Source of the DNA: Christensenellaceae bacterium
GTDB lineage: Bacteria > Bacillota > Clostridia > Christensenellales > UBA1242
Direction of reading: 5' to 3'
NCBI GenBank assembly: GCA_031260975.1
Contig: JAISKJ010000003.1
Span: 1-64,000, forward strand
DNA length: 64,000 bases
In this document: positions 32,918 to 42,421 of the stretch, one piece after another
How positions within the stretch are numbered: position 1 is the stretch's first letter
How the letters are laid out: the number at the start of each line of letters is the position of its first letter
Made by a program: the position numbers and the translations under genes
The notes under the pieces: generated by a model
Told to the model about the DNA's origin: nothing
Databases searched by the model: none
The model's input: the letters and a program-made list of their open reading frames with translations, nothing else

Positions 32918-35071
32918 ATGACGATAGAAGAACGGCTGAGTGCTGAGTTTGGGGTCAAACCACAGCACACCGCCAATATAATAAATCTGATAGATGAGGG
33001 GTGTACAATTCCGTTTATAGCAAGGTATCGAAAGGAGTTAACGGGTAGCTGTGATGACCAGATTTTGAGAGAATTTAATGACCGATTAAATTATCTGCGA
33101 AACCTTGATAAACGAAAGGAAGAGGTCACAAAGTCTATAACCGAACAGGAAAAGATGACGGATGAGATAAGTAAGGCAATTGAAGCTGCTGAAACTCTTA
33201 CTGAGGTGGAGGATATTTATCGGCCCTTTAAGCCCAAACGCAAAACCCGGGCAAGCGTAGCTATTGCAAGAGGATTGTCTCCGCTGGCGGACGCTATTTA
33301 CACCGGCAAATTTGACGGCGAGCTGGAGGATTTTGCTCAGAATTTTGTAGACCCCGAAAAAGAGGTAAATAACAAGAAAGAAGCCATTGCGGGAGCTCTT
33401 GATATTATTGCCGAAAATGCTTCGGACAGTGCCGAAATCAGAAAGGTATTGAGAGAGTTACTGTTTAGAATAGGCAAGCTGGAAACGGCTCTTGTTGAGA
33501 GTGAAAACAGCAAGACATATGAAATGTATAAGGAATACAGCGAAAACGTAAACAAGATGCCCAGCCACCGGATTTTGGCCATAAACCGCGGTGAAAATGA
33601 GGGATGTCTTAAGGTTAAGCTTGTTATAGACAGCGCAAAAGCTATTTCCACCATTGAAGACATGTTTTTAAACAAAGGAATTAAGACTGAGGAGCTGGTG
33701 AAGGGTGCGATTGCCGATAGCTTTGAGCGGCTGATTTTCCCCTCAATTGAGCGTGAGATAAGAACTATGCTGACGGATACTGCTAATGAGCAGGCAATCA
33801 AAATGTTTGAAGTAAACCTCAAACCGCTTTTGCTGCAGCCGCCGCTTAAAGACAAGGTAATCATGGGCTTTGACCCGGCGTATCGCACAGGATGCAAGAT
33901 TGCAGTCATTGATGGCAGCGGAAATGTGCTTACTACCACGGTGATTTATCCTACTCCGCCGCAAAGTAAGGTGGCAGAAGCAACCGAAAAAATGATTGAA
34001 ATGATTGATAAATATAAGATTGACGTAATTTCGATAGGCAACGGAACGGCTAGCAAAGAATCGGAGATTTTTGTAGCTGAACTCATTAAAAAGACGGGAA
34101 AAAAAGTAAACTACGCCATGACAAATGAAGCCGGAGCGTCGGTATACAGCGCTTCAAAACTTGGTGCGGAAGAATTCCCCGACTTTGATGTGGCGCTGAG
34201 GAGCGCGGTGTCAATTGCAAGACGGTTGCAGGACCCATTGGCTGAGCTCATTAAGATTGATGTTAAGTCGATAGGAGTTGGGCAATATCAGCACGACATG
34301 CCTCAAAAACGCCTCACTGAAGTTTTAGATGGTGTTGTTGAAGACTGTGTTAACAGCGTGGGAGTTGACCTTAACACAGCATCGGTAAGTTTGCTTAGTT
34401 TTGTGTCGGGGATGAACCAGAGTATAGCTAAAAATGTGGTGGATTTCCGACAGAAAAACGGTACTTTTGATAATCGTGAGCAGCTTAGAAAAGTGAATAA
34501 GTTGGGCGATAAGGCCTATGAACAATGCGCTGGTTTTTTGCGTATTGTAGGCGGAAAAAACATACTTGACAATACCGCTGTGCACCCTGAAAGCTATACG
34601 CCAGCTAAAAAACTTATGGAGCTGTTTAATATTGATGAGGATGCCATAAAGAACGGCGAGATAGCAACGCTGCCGTCAAAAGTTAAGCTTATGGGCGAAG
34701 AAGAAGTGGCAAAGAAATGCGGCATTGGGGTGCCCACCCTAAATGATATTGTAAACGAGCTTATCAAGCCCGGGCGTGATATTAGAGAAAGCCTTCCGCC
34801 TGTTGAGTTGCGAAGCGATATTCTTGACATTAAGGACCTGAAGGAAAGCATGATTTTGACAGGAACAGTGCGTAACGTTATTGATTTTGGTGCTTTTGTT
34901 GACATAGGTGTGCATCAGGACGGACTTATTCATATTTCGCAAATAAGCGACGGCTATGTCAAACACCCGTCAGACGAGCTCAAAGTTGGACAGGTGCTTA
35001 AGGTAAAGGTTCTTAGCGTTGACCTTGACAAAAATCGAATAGCGTTGACGCTGAAAGGTTTTGATAAATAA
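32918..35071 (+). CDS. tex: Tex-family RNA-binding transcription accessory protein
   Basis: 717 residues. A Tex N-terminal helical domain has the TIPFIARYRKELTG signature at about residues 30-43. A YqgF/RuvX-like domain starts near residue 315 (IMGFDPAYRTGCK). Helix-hairpin-helix repeats lie at about 485-560, and a C-terminal S1 RNA-binding domain (VRNVIDFGAFVDIGVHQDG) at about 645-715. Tex is a conserved cytoplasmic nucleic-acid-binding factor affecting transcription and tolerance of stress. The start follows AAAGGAG. It is monocistronic, with a terminator 40 bases after the stop. Confidence 0.95.
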   Translation: MTIEERLSAEFGVKPQHTANIINLIDEGCTIPFIARYRKELTGSCDDQILREFNDRLNYLRNLDKRKEEVTKSITEQEKMTDEISKAIEAAETLTEVEDIYRPFKPKRKTRASVAIARGLSPLADAIYTGKFDGELEDFAQNFVDPEKEVNNKKEAIAGALDIIAENASDSAEIRKVLRELLFRIGKLETALVESENSKTYEMYKEYSENVNKMPSHRILAINRGENEGCLKVKLVIDSAKAISTIEDMFLNKGIKTEELVKGAIADSFERLIFPSIEREIRTMLTDTANEQAIKMFEVNLKPLLLQPPLKDKVIMGFDPAYRTGCKIAVIDGSGNVLTTTVIYPTPPQSKVAEATEKMIEMIDKYKIDVISIGNGTASKESEIFVAELIKKTGKKVNYAMTNEAGASVYSASKLGAEEFPDFDVALRSAVSIARRLQDPLAELIKIDVKSIGVGQYQHDMPQKRLTEVLDGVVEDCVNSVGVDLNTASVSLLSFVSGMNQSIAKNVVDFRQKNGTFDNREQLRKVNKLGDKAYEQCAGFLRIVGGKNILDNTAVHPESYTPAKKLMELFNIDEDAIKNGEIATLPSKVKLMGEEEVAKKCGIGVPTLNDIVNELIKPGRDIRESLPPVELRSDILDIKDLKESMILTGTVRNVIDFGAFVDIGVHQDGLIHISQISDGYVKHPSDELKVGQVLKVKVLSVDLDKNRIALTLKGFDK

Positions 35072-35110
35072 TGTTATGGTGCTGTATCTGAGTTTTTGAT
35101 GAAACGTAGA

Positions 35111-35139
35111 AAACGCAAGAAATTTCTTAGCGTTTTTTA
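35111..35139 (+). terminator. Rho-independent terminator after tex
   Basis: AAACGCAAGAAA/TTTCTTAGCGTTT stem with one bulged A, then a T run. It overlaps the upstream edge of the restriction-modification promoter. Confidence 0.75.
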
Positions 35140-35149
35140 TTTATTGTGC

Positions 35150-35155
35150 TATAAT
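35150..35155 (+). promoter_or_regulatory. Extended -10 promoter for the restriction-modification cassette
   Basis: TGTGCTATAAT with TATAAT at 35150-35155. The -35 is poor and lies inside the tex terminator. It shows that the upstream in-frame ATG (35096) of the first methyltransferase cannot be the start of this transcript. Confidence 0.6.
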
Positions 35156-35191
35156 AAAAAAAGAAAAAACAAAGGCGGACAAGGTTTTACG

Positions 35192-36154
35192 ATGAGAAAA
35201 AAACATCAAATAAATTTTTTAGATGAGGATATTGACTCGAATAATTCCAAGCTCTTAACAGAGGCAGAAGAAAGTGAGAAAGAACTTATGTTTAAAGAGG
35301 CAGAGCAAAGAGGAAAGACATTTAACGGCTTGTCTGCAAAAGAGTGGGCAGGATTTAGCCGCAGTGTATGGAATGATGTTTCATCAGTACGGGCAAATCG
35401 TCATTTAATGCATGGGGCGACCTATCCTGAAAAACTTTGTGACAGGGTTATTCGTATGTATTCAAAAGAAGGAGATATTGTTTTAGATCCCTTTCTCGGA
35501 ACGGGAACAACCTCGTTAGCGGCCATAAAAGCTAAACGCAATGCAATAGGCATAGAACTAAACGACAAGTTTTTTGCTGTGTCAGAGCAGGAAATAAATA
35601 ATGTTATGGTGGGCAGCAGCACGCTTTTTGGTGAGGTTAAAATAACATCTCAAACAATCAAAGGTGATTGTACAGAAAAATTGGATGATTTGGATGATGA
35701 GATTATTCAGATCACCTTTACATCTCCGCCGTATGCGGATTTGATACATAAGGTTGAAGAGGATAGAGCAAAGAGGCATAAAAACTCAGCCTTTGTTTTT
35801 GAGAATAATTCAAAAACCAAAAAGTATTCGGATGATGAGCGTGACCTTGGCAATATGCCGCTTGGTCAATACTTGGATGCTGTTGGCGCTATAATGAAAA
35901 AATTATACAAAAAAACCCGAAAGGGCGGATATAATATTTGGGTAGTAAAGGATTATAGGGATATGCAAAACGAAATCCCGTATGTTGATTTGCACTCTAT
36001 GATTGCAAAAGCGGGAGTGGATGCAGGATTTAAGTATCACGATTTAATTATATGGGACCAAAATCAGCACAGGAAATTGGTTTTGCTGGGCTATCCTTCA
36101 AGGTTTTATGTAAATCAAAATCATTCTTATTTGGTGGTGCTCAGAAAATGGTAA
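35192..36154 (+). CDS. Type II DNA amino-methyltransferase, first of two
   Basis: 320 residues from the ATG at 35192, which lies downstream of the -10 box and behind AAGGCGG. The AdoMet-binding motif DPFLGTGTT is at about residues 99-107, and the catalytic motif TSPPY at about 177-181. That makes it an N4-cytosine or N6-adenine amino-methyltransferase; the TSPPY form is more frequent in N4-cytosine enzymes. It shares an ATGGTAA overlap with a second methyltransferase, so the two are translationally coupled. It is the modification arm of the cassette. The recognition sequence cannot be deduced. Confidence 0.88.
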   Translation: MRKKHQINFLDEDIDSNNSKLLTEAEESEKELMFKEAEQRGKTFNGLSAKEWAGFSRSVWNDVSSVRANRHLMHGATYPEKLCDRVIRMYSKEGDIVLDPFLGTGTTSLAAIKAKRNAIGIELNDKFFAVSEQEINNVMVGSSTLFGEVKITSQTIKGDCTEKLDDLDDEIIQITFTSPPYADLIHKVEEDRAKRHKNSAFVFENNSKTKKYSDDERDLGNMPLGQYLDAVGAIMKKLYKKTRKGGYNIWVVKDYRDMQNEIPYVDLHSMIAKAGVDAGFKYHDLIIWDQNQHRKLVLLGYPSRFYVNQNHSYLVVLRKW

Positions 36155-37245
36155 ATACAGAAAATGCCAGAAAATTGGATAAAATCCATTCATATCCCGC
36201 CAAGTATACAATAGAAATGATTGAAGGGTATATCAAAGAATACAGCTCGGTTAACGATATCGTGTATGACCCTTTTGTTGGCTGCGGAACAACGCTTCTT
36301 GCTTCTAATATAAACGGCAGAATAGCATATGGAAGCGATATAAACGGTATAGCAATACTTATATCAAAATTTAAGATTACACCTTATAACAATAAAGACA
36401 TTTTGGGGCTTAACACTTTTATAAATACACTAAACCAAAAGTGTAAGACAGAAACTAACTGCCTCAAAAAACATTACGTGTCAATAAATCATTGGTTTAA
36501 TAATGAAGCTATAGATGCTCTTTCGCTGTTGCGTCAAATTATGGAAAATGAATTTAAAAATAATGACAGGGCATTGTTGTTTGCAAAGGTTGTTTTCTCG
36601 TCGATTTTGACGTCCGTTTCAAATCAGGAAAGCAATACGCGTTATGCCGCCAAAGATAAAAAAATTACGTTTGATGATGTAATAAATATATATATAAAAA
36701 AGTTTAGACAAATTTTAGAAATCATTAGCAGTATTAAATATAACGACTGTGTTTTTAAAAGTGCAGCAGTGCAGATTAATTCTAAAGCATCAAGCAAAAA
36801 TTTTGGCGAAAATTCGGTTGACCTAATAGTCACTTCGCCGCCCTATCCCAATACTTATGATTATTATCTCTATCATAAGCATCGTATGCTTTGGCTTGAT
36901 TATGCTGTTGAAGATGTTATGGAGCAGGAAATAGGTTCCAGAAGAGAATTTTCAAGCCTAAAAAAACCTTCGGAGAAATTTACGCAGGACATGACAGAAG
37001 TGTTCTTGGATTGTGATAAGATGCTTAAAGCGGGTAAGTATGCTGTAATAATTATTGGAGACGGGCAGATAAGAGGAAAGAAGTATGACAGCAAAGAAAA
37101 TATTATTAAAATCGCCAAGGATATCAATTGGCGGCTGGTGTCCGAAAGCTGCACAAGCTTGGACGAAACCAGCAGAACCTTTCAGCAATCTTTCAGAACA
37201 AAAGGAAAATTAGAACATGTGCTTATTTTTCAAAAAGAAGTATAG
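36148..37245 (+). CDS. Type II DNA amino-methyltransferase, second of two
   Basis: 365 residues. The ATG at 36148 overlaps the stop of the first methyltransferase; a longer frame from 36052 would be out-of-frame overlap. It has IHSYPAKY near the N-terminus, AdoMet motif DPFVGCGTT at about residues 41-49 and catalytic TSPPYPNTYDYY at about 229. About 180 residues, likely holding the target-recognition domain, separate the two motifs. Two different methyltransferases next to one endonuclease are typical of type II systems with asymmetric sites, where each strand needs its own enzyme. Confidence 0.87.
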   Translation: MVNTENARKLDKIHSYPAKYTIEMIEGYIKEYSSVNDIVYDPFVGCGTTLLASNINGRIAYGSDINGIAILISKFKITPYNNKDILGLNTFINTLNQKCKTETNCLKKHYVSINHWFNNEAIDALSLLRQIMENEFKNNDRALLFAKVVFSSILTSVSNQESNTRYAAKDKKITFDDVINIYIKKFRQILEIISSIKYNDCVFKSAAVQINSKASSKNFGENSVDLIVTSPPYPNTYDYYLYHKHRMLWLDYAVEDVMEQEIGSRREFSSLKKPSEKFTQDMTEVFLDCDKMLKAGKYAVIIIGDGQIRGKKYDSKENIIKIAKDINWRLVSESCTSLDETSRTFQQSFRTKGKLEHVLIFQKEV

Positions 37246-39004
37246 AATGGAAATTGATAAGATAAGAATTTATTGCGAAGTTTTCGAACAGGGCCTGGAT
37301 TTAAAGCAATATATTTGCGCTGCAAAGAAAATTGCAGAACAAAATATTTTGATAGTTTATAACAAAAAGACCAAGGGCGCTATCGTGCCCTCTAACTCAG
37401 TTGTTGCCAGAATAAGAAAAAGTAAGGATTATGATATTTTAGTTACCGTGATTTCAGGAGCAAAAGAGCTCCCGCTTTTTGCTGTAGAGTATTCTACCGC
37501 AGCACCTCCGGATGACCATAAGATGCAAAGGTCAGACACTTATTTTTGGGGACAGGTTTATAAATTCCCTGTGATAAAAATCAGTCCGACGTCTAAGGGT
37601 ATGAATAAAGAATTTGGCGGAGGGAAAAAGATTACTGATTCTTTTGAAAGACACATTGCAATAAAAAACGGTTCCGTTGCTTATTTTATTGCATGGGAAG
37701 AAATAAGTAACGAGCTGCTTAAAGTTGATGCTGAGCGGCCGTCATGTATGCTGTATTCCGCTGAGATAGAAGCGCTTATTCGGGGTTTTATAAACATATA
37801 TGAAAACAGTTTGAATGCAGAGGATTATTATAATAAATGCTTGGCCGAATATAAAAGCAAATATAATGATTATCAAACGTATGGTCCTGCTGATTATAAG
37901 AGGATATTTGAAGATTCGTTAAGGTATCATTGGTACCAGGATAAGCTGGCGGCAAAGATAAACAGATTTGGGCATGCAATGGACCCTGACAGAGGCGTTT
38001 TGTGCTTTATTTCTATGATGCTTGGAAGTGAAAACTGCATAGCGGAGTTTCAGGTTGGCAGGGATAGTCAAGTCAGTTATAAATCGTTGTTTGATGGAAC
38101 ATCGCGGGAAGCTGAAATGATGGAGTTTATAAAAGACAAAGAAGTATTATCTGCCGAAGATGCCATACATATTTTTAAACACTCACTTAATCTGGGTGCC
38201 CATTTGAATTTAACGCAACCGAACGAAAAGGAGTATTACTTTTCGGATGAAGCATTGCATAATTATTTAATAAATGGTTCATCAATTTCAGTTAAGAGCT
38301 TATTTTTACTGACTAGTGAAATCGTTTTTACTGATGCAAGCAGACAAAGAATTTGTTCTATTAAGTGGAACTTGGCCATTTCAAAGCGTTATAAAAACAC
38401 TTTTTATGTTAATGACTTTGCTCCAATAAGTATTGGTTTAATTGACAGTGCCGGCATAGGGGAGGATATAATTACTTATTGTACATTTAATTTATATAAA
38501 CAAATGTTACATGAGATTATTGGAGTGAGTTATCCCGGAGCTCAGGGCGACAAATGTATTTTAGTCGGAGAAGGAAAGGGGAAGAAGGTTAAAAGGATTT
38601 ATGCAGATAGTATTTCTTATAAAGTATTGAACGGAAAGGCTGCGGTTTTTTTAACCGAGGCCAAGGATAATTTAAAAAAATCTAGTGAAGACGCTGAAAA
38701 ATTAAACACAATAATAAGGGACCGGGAATGTGTCGGGGGACTTAGAAAACTTTGTGAGAAGGCAGCAGGGATTAAAGTTTCAAAGATATTTACTGCTCTG
38801 GCCGGCAAGCAAAGTAAGTCGGAGACTAAATTTCAGGTAGATTGTGTGTTTATGTTTAGTCTAAAAACTAACGATACCAATACAATCATTGGGTGGCAAA
38901 TTGTTGTTAACAATAAAAAAATAATACCATATTTAGAAGGAGTGGGTGAGGGCGGAAAATTTAGCGGGACAATGGAGTTAGAGCTGATATACCGAACGCT
39001 GTGA
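37217..39004 (+). CDS. Putative restriction endonuclease of the two-methyltransferase cassette
   Basis: 595 residues from the ATG at 37217 behind AAAAGGA, overlapping the methyltransferase by 29 bases. A second ATG at 37247 (MEIDKIRIY) is also plausible. I do not recognise the family. A candidate PD-(D/E)xK site lies in the C-terminal half: an Asp in YADS at 38610 and, 17 residues later, TEAK at 38654-38665 on a beta strand (AAVFLTEAK). The N-terminal region has a conserved-looking VEYSTAAPPDDHKMQRSD segment. Position and coupling to two methyltransferases make a cognate nuclease the most likely role. Loss of the methyltransferases should then be toxic. Confidence 0.65.
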   Translation: MCLFFKKKYRMEIDKIRIYCEVFEQGLDLKQYICAAKKIAEQNILIVYNKKTKGAIVPSNSVVARIRKSKDYDILVTVISGAKELPLFAVEYSTAAPPDDHKMQRSDTYFWGQVYKFPVIKISPTSKGMNKEFGGGKKITDSFERHIAIKNGSVAYFIAWEEISNELLKVDAERPSCMLYSAEIEALIRGFINIYENSLNAEDYYNKCLAEYKSKYNDYQTYGPADYKRIFEDSLRYHWYQDKLAAKINRFGHAMDPDRGVLCFISMMLGSENCIAEFQVGRDSQVSYKSLFDGTSREAEMMEFIKDKEVLSAEDAIHIFKHSLNLGAHLNLTQPNEKEYYFSDEALHNYLINGSSISVKSLFLLTSEIVFTDASRQRICSIKWNLAISKRYKNTFYVNDFAPISIGLIDSAGIGEDIITYCTFNLYKQMLHEIIGVSYPGAQGDKCILVGEGKGKKVKRIYADSISYKVLNGKAAVFLTEAKDNLKKSSEDAEKLNTIIRDRECVGGLRKLCEKAAGIKVSKIFTALAGKQSKSETKFQVDCVFMFSLKTNDTNTIIGWQIVVNNKKIIPYLEGVGEGGKFSGTMELELIYRTL

Positions 39005-39044
39005 TTAAAGACCTCAAAAAGTATTTCGATTATTAAGCAAGAAG

Positions 39045-39075
39045 AAAAAGCACTGCTTTTAAGTAGTGCTTTTTT
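39045..39075. terminator. Bidirectional terminator
   Basis: AAAAAGCACT/AGTGCTTTTT stem with a 10-base loop, between the convergent endonuclease and SDR genes. Confidence 0.8.
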
Positions 39076-39077
39076 GT

Positions 39078-39932
39078 TTATTTAAGATATGATTTATATA
39101 CCTTATCCTGAAGACCGTCCGGCAGGCTGCTTATCAGCCACATAGATTTTGAGTGGTTGATGCTGTAGGCAAGCTTTGGCTTTTTGTCGGTGGCAGCTTT
39201 AATAAATACTTTTGCAAAGAGAGCTGGGTCTTTAGCGCTGTCTATTTCCTTATCCATCATACCGCTCATGCTTGTTAAAATATCCTTAAAGTATTCGGAT
39301 TTTTCTACAACTTGGTTAAATTGTCCGCGCACGCCTCCCTGCATATTTGTTCTGAAAGCCCCCGGGCGGATTTTGACTACTTGAACTCCGAGCGGCCCGA
39401 TTTCACGACGCAACCCGTCACTATAAATTTCAACGGCGTGCTTCGTTATGGTATAGAAAGTGTTGAAAGGCACGGCGTCAAAAACTCCGCATTCGCTTGA
39501 AATGTTTATAATTCTGCCTTTGGTTTTTAAAAGATAAGGGAAGGCTGCTTTGTTTATGCGATACATACCAACGACGTTTACGTTTAGAATTTTTTCAAAT
39601 TCCTGAGTGCTGCGCTCAACCAATGAACCTATCATAATAATTCCGGCAAAGTTAGCCACCAAATCCAGCCTGTCTGTGAGCTTGTCAATTTCGCTAAAGG
39701 CACTTGCAACGCTTTCTTTCCCCGTAACATCGCAAATGATGGGCACAATCTTTGTGTCATCTTTATATATCTTTGAAACATCCTTGTTTATATCCAGCGC
39801 AAAAACTGTAAAGTCCAGCGCCCTCAGTTCTTTTATCGCCGCCGCCGCCAGGCCTCCTGCGGCGCCTGTAACAAGTGCGTATTTTGTTTCTTGAACTATA
39901 TTTTCTTTGATATCTTCTTTTTTGTCTTGCAT
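39078..39932 (-). CDS. Short-chain dehydrogenase/reductase
   Basis: 284 residues from the ATG at 39932 behind CGGAGG. NAD(P)-binding TGAAGGLA is at residues 22-29, with DIN after beta strand 2 and a NFAG-type loop (ANFAGI). The catalytic Ser is in NISSE, and Tyr/Lys are in YTITK. The Rossmann SDR core is complete. The substrate is unknown. The long C-terminal tail (ALFAKVFIKAATDKKPKLAY and onward) resembles SDRs acting on lipids or retinol-like alcohols. Soluble, single-gene transcript. Confidence 0.85.
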   Translation of the reverse strand: MQDKKEDIKENIVQETKYALVTGAAGGLAAAAIKELRALDFTVFALDINKDVSKIYKDDTKIVPIICDVTGKESVASAFSEIDKLTDRLDLVANFAGIIMIGSLVERSTQEFEKILNVNVVGMYRINKAAFPYLLKTKGRIINISSECGVFDAVPFNTFYTITKHAVEIYSDGLRREIGPLGVQVVKIRPGAFRTNMQGGVRGQFNQVVEKSEYFKDILTSMSGMMDKEIDSAKDPALFAKVFIKAATDKKPKLAYSINHSKSMWLISSLPDGLQDKVYKSYLK

Positions 39933-40019
39933 ATAAACCTCCGAATTTAAATTAGTATACCACACTCACAAAAGATTTAAAAATGTTTTGACGAAGCAAT
40001 TATAAAAAGAAATTGTCTG

Positions 40020-40130
40020 GTTATTCCTTGACTTACCTAGGGCTGTGCCCCTATAGCGACTTTGATGAACCTGCGGATTTGGCTGATGGGACTGCTTCTT
40101 TGCAATGACGGATTTAAATTACTTCTTTTT
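40020..40130. other. Intergenic region with degenerate repeat remnants
   Basis: AGGGGCACAGCCCT-like inverted sequence near 40040-40052. A GCAATGACGG stretch ending near 40111 partly resembles CACAATGACGG at 61190. No gene is seen. It lies between the divergent SDR and pncC genes. Confidence 0.3.
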
Positions 40131-40132
40131 CT

Positions 40133-40161
40133 TTGCAAAAATGGTGATAATAGGATATAAT
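40133..40161 (+). promoter_or_regulatory. Promoter for pncC/cinA (leaderless arrangement)
   Basis: TTGCAA (40133-40138), 17-base spacer, TATAAT (40156-40161). The ATG begins only 6 bases later, so the transcript should start on the start codon. Confidence 0.75.
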
Positions 40162-40167
40162 AATCGC

Positions 40168-40644
40168 ATGACTGAGATTTTAGGTGAATTAGTGCAGGAT
40201 ATATTCAGACTGTGCCGAAACAAGTGCAAAAAGATTGCTGTATGCGAGAGTATTACAGGAGGGCTTGTTGTGAGTGCTCTCATTGGTGAGGACGGTGCCA
40301 GCAAGTGCGTTGAAGAGGGGTTTATAACTTATTCAAACGACGCAAAGCAAAACAGATTGAAAGTTGAGTCTCAAACGCTTTCGAAGTTTGGCGCAGTGAG
40401 CGCTGAAACAGCAGCGCAGATGTGTGAGGGAATTTGGCGTGATGGTTTTGTGACAGTTTCCACAACCGGAAATGCAGGCCCCACTGCCATGGACGGCAAA
40501 CCCGTTGGAAGGGTGTATGTGGGCGTGTGCTGCGGCACAACCTCGGTATATGAATTTAATTTTGAAGGGGACCGCAACCAAATAAGAACACAGGCCGCAA
40601 CGGCCGCGCTTGAAATTTTGAAGACTGTGCTTGAGCGGGTGTGA
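40168..40644 (+). CDS. pncC: CinA C-terminal-domain protein, nicotinamide-nucleotide amidase
   Basis: 158 residues, the stand-alone CinA C-terminal domain. Motifs are AVCESITGGL, GFITYSNDAKQ, the catalytic-loop segment AVSAETAAQM and STTGNAGPTAMDGKPVGRVYVG. The family deamidates nicotinamide mononucleotide to nicotinate mononucleotide in NAD recycling. The ATG at 40168 is chosen because the promoter's -10 box ends 6 bases upstream. No ribosome site is present, so translation is probably leaderless. metG follows after 64 bases. Confidence 0.9.
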   Translation: MTEILGELVQDIFRLCRNKCKKIAVCESITGGLVVSALIGEDGASKCVEEGFITYSNDAKQNRLKVESQTLSKFGAVSAETAAQMCEGIWRDGFVTVSTTGNAGPTAMDGKPVGRVYVGVCCGTTSVYEFNFEGDRNQIRTQAATAALEILKTVLERV

Positions 40645-40708
40645 AACGGATAAATGCAGTGTGGTACGCCTTAGGCTTTTAATGACAATTATAATCAAGA
40701 GGTGAAGA

Positions 40709-42421
40709 ATGAAGGAAAAAAGACTTGTGACATGCGCGCTTGCGTATGTAAATAATATACCCCATGTAGGTCATATTGTGGGCAGTCACCTGCCGGCTGA
40801 TTTGTTTACGCGTTTCAGCCGCAGCGCGGGACACGAGGTTTTGTTTGTGGGCGGAAGTGATATGCATGGCACCCCTGCGCTTATTACTGCGCGCGAGCTT
40901 AATATGGACGTTGAGGATATGACGATAAAGCTTCATCATATTCATGACAATATTTATAAAAAGCTTGGCATGAGCTATGATATGTTTTCTCACACTCACA
41001 CACCCGAGAATAAAGAAATTACTCAGAACTTTTTTTTGCGTCTTTTGGAGCGCGGATATATTAAAGAGCGGGAAATGGAGATGTTTTTTTGTAATCATTG
41101 CAATATTTTTCTGCCTGACAGGTTTGTGAAAGGCACCTGCCCGCATTGTGGTTTCGACGGTGCTGCGGGAGATCAGTGTGAAAAGTGTGATAGTCTGTTT
41201 GGCACCAACGAGCTGAAGAATGCCAAATGCACCATTTGCGGCGGCGGGGCAGCTCTTAAAAAAACTAAGCATGTGTTTTTGGACTTGGGCAAAGATGTGA
41301 AGAAGCTTGAAAAATGGATAGAGGGCTGCAAAAAGGTATGGCGGCCTTATGTTTATAACGAAGCAAAAAAATGGGTGAGCGAAGGACTTAGAGACCGATG
41401 TATTTCACGTGACATAACATGGGGCTTTCCTGTTCCGATGAAAGGCTATGAAAATAAGGTTTTGTACGTTTGGTTTGATGCACCGATAGGATATATCTCT
41501 ATTTCCCGTGAAGCGGGAGAGGATAAGTATTTGTGGTGGAAAGACAAGTCAGTTAAGGTATATAACTTTATTGGAAAGGACAACATTCAGTTTCACTCGA
41601 TATTTTTCCCTGAAATGATAATTGAGGGTGATGAATATATTTTGCCATATAATGTGGTAGGGCAAAACTTTTTAAACTTTGAAGGGCAGAAGATAAGCAA
41701 GAGTAAGAAATGGGGCGTGTTTTTGGGTACCTATGCCGAAGGCAAAGAAGAAATTGACATTGATACATTCAGGGCATATCTGACAACCGTTATCCCAGAA
41801 AACAAAGACAGTGACTTTAGGTGGGAGGATTTTAAGAACAACACTAATTCGGAGTTGGTAGGCAAGTTCGGAAATCTGTTTAACCGCACAATAAGCATGG
41901 CAGACAAAAACTTTGGCGGAAAATTAAACTATGAAATCACTAAAGATACCGCACTTGACCAATTTGACAAGGATATTTTGCAAAAGATAGAAACCGTGCC
42001 GGAACAGATAGCAGAGCTTTTTGACAACGCCGAGTTTAGAGAGGCATATAAAAAAATTATGGGTTACGCCGTTTTTGGAAATCAATATCTTGAACAAAAA
42101 GCGCCGTGGCAATTGATTAAGCAAGGCAACATGGATGAGGTCATAAAAACACTTTATATTTGTGAATGTCTTTGTGCCAGCTTGTGCATTGTGGCAAGCC
42201 CTATCTTGCCCCACAAAACAAAACAGGCGTGGACAGAACAGCTGAATCTGAAGGATGACCCAACCGCGCCCAATATGTGGAAAAAAGCAAGTGAGCTTAT
42301 TATCAAAAAAGATCATGTCAGCCTGCCGCCTAAGCCCTTGTTTGAGCGCGTGGACGACGACAGACTGAAGCGGCTTATTGAGATATTTTCAGAGCCGTAT
42401 GAGTTTAAAAACAACGGATGA
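40709..42421 (+). CDS. metG: Methionyl-tRNA synthetase
   Basis: 570 residues, class I. It has a HIGH-equivalent HVGHIVG (about residues 19-25). A zinc-binding insertion has four CxxC knuckles (CNHC, CPHC, CEKC, CTIC between about residues 130 and 177). The KMSKS-equivalent KISKS is near residue 330. An anticodon-binding helical domain follows, with no C-terminal tRNA-binding (OB-fold) extension. The double-knuckle type is typical of the archaeal/E. coli-like MetG branch. It charges tRNA(Met), including the initiator. GAGGTG precedes the ATG, with a TATAAT 20 bases upstream. It contains all signatures needed for activity. Confidence 0.95.
   Translation: MKEKRLVTCALAYVNNIPHVGHIVGSHLPADLFTRFSRSAGHEVLFVGGSDMHGTPALITARELNMDVEDMTIKLHHIHDNIYKKLGMSYDMFSHTHTPENKEITQNFFLRLLERGYIKEREMEMFFCNHCNIFLPDRFVKGTCPHCGFDGAAGDQCEKCDSLFGTNELKNAKCTICGGGAALKKTKHVFLDLGKDVKKLEKWIEGCKKVWRPYVYNEAKKWVSEGLRDRCISRDITWGFPVPMKGYENKVLYVWFDAPIGYISISREAGEDKYLWWKDKSVKVYNFIGKDNIQFHSIFFPEMIIEGDEYILPYNVVGQNFLNFEGQKISKSKKWGVFLGTYAEGKEEIDIDTFRAYLTTVIPENKDSDFRWEDFKNNTNSELVGKFGNLFNRTISMADKNFGGKLNYEITKDTALDQFDKDILQKIETVPEQIAELFDNAEFREAYKKIMGYAVFGNQYLEQKAPWQLIKQGNMDEVIKTLYICECLCASLCIVASPILPHKTKQAWTEQLNLKDDPTAPNMWKKASELIIKKDHVSLPPKPLFERVDDDRLKRLIEIFSEPYEFKNNG

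Noticed and set aside
35096-35191. Upstream extension of the first methyltransferase
   Set aside because: The promoter -10 box (35150-35155) and the tex terminator lie inside this stretch, so it is not part of the coding transcript.
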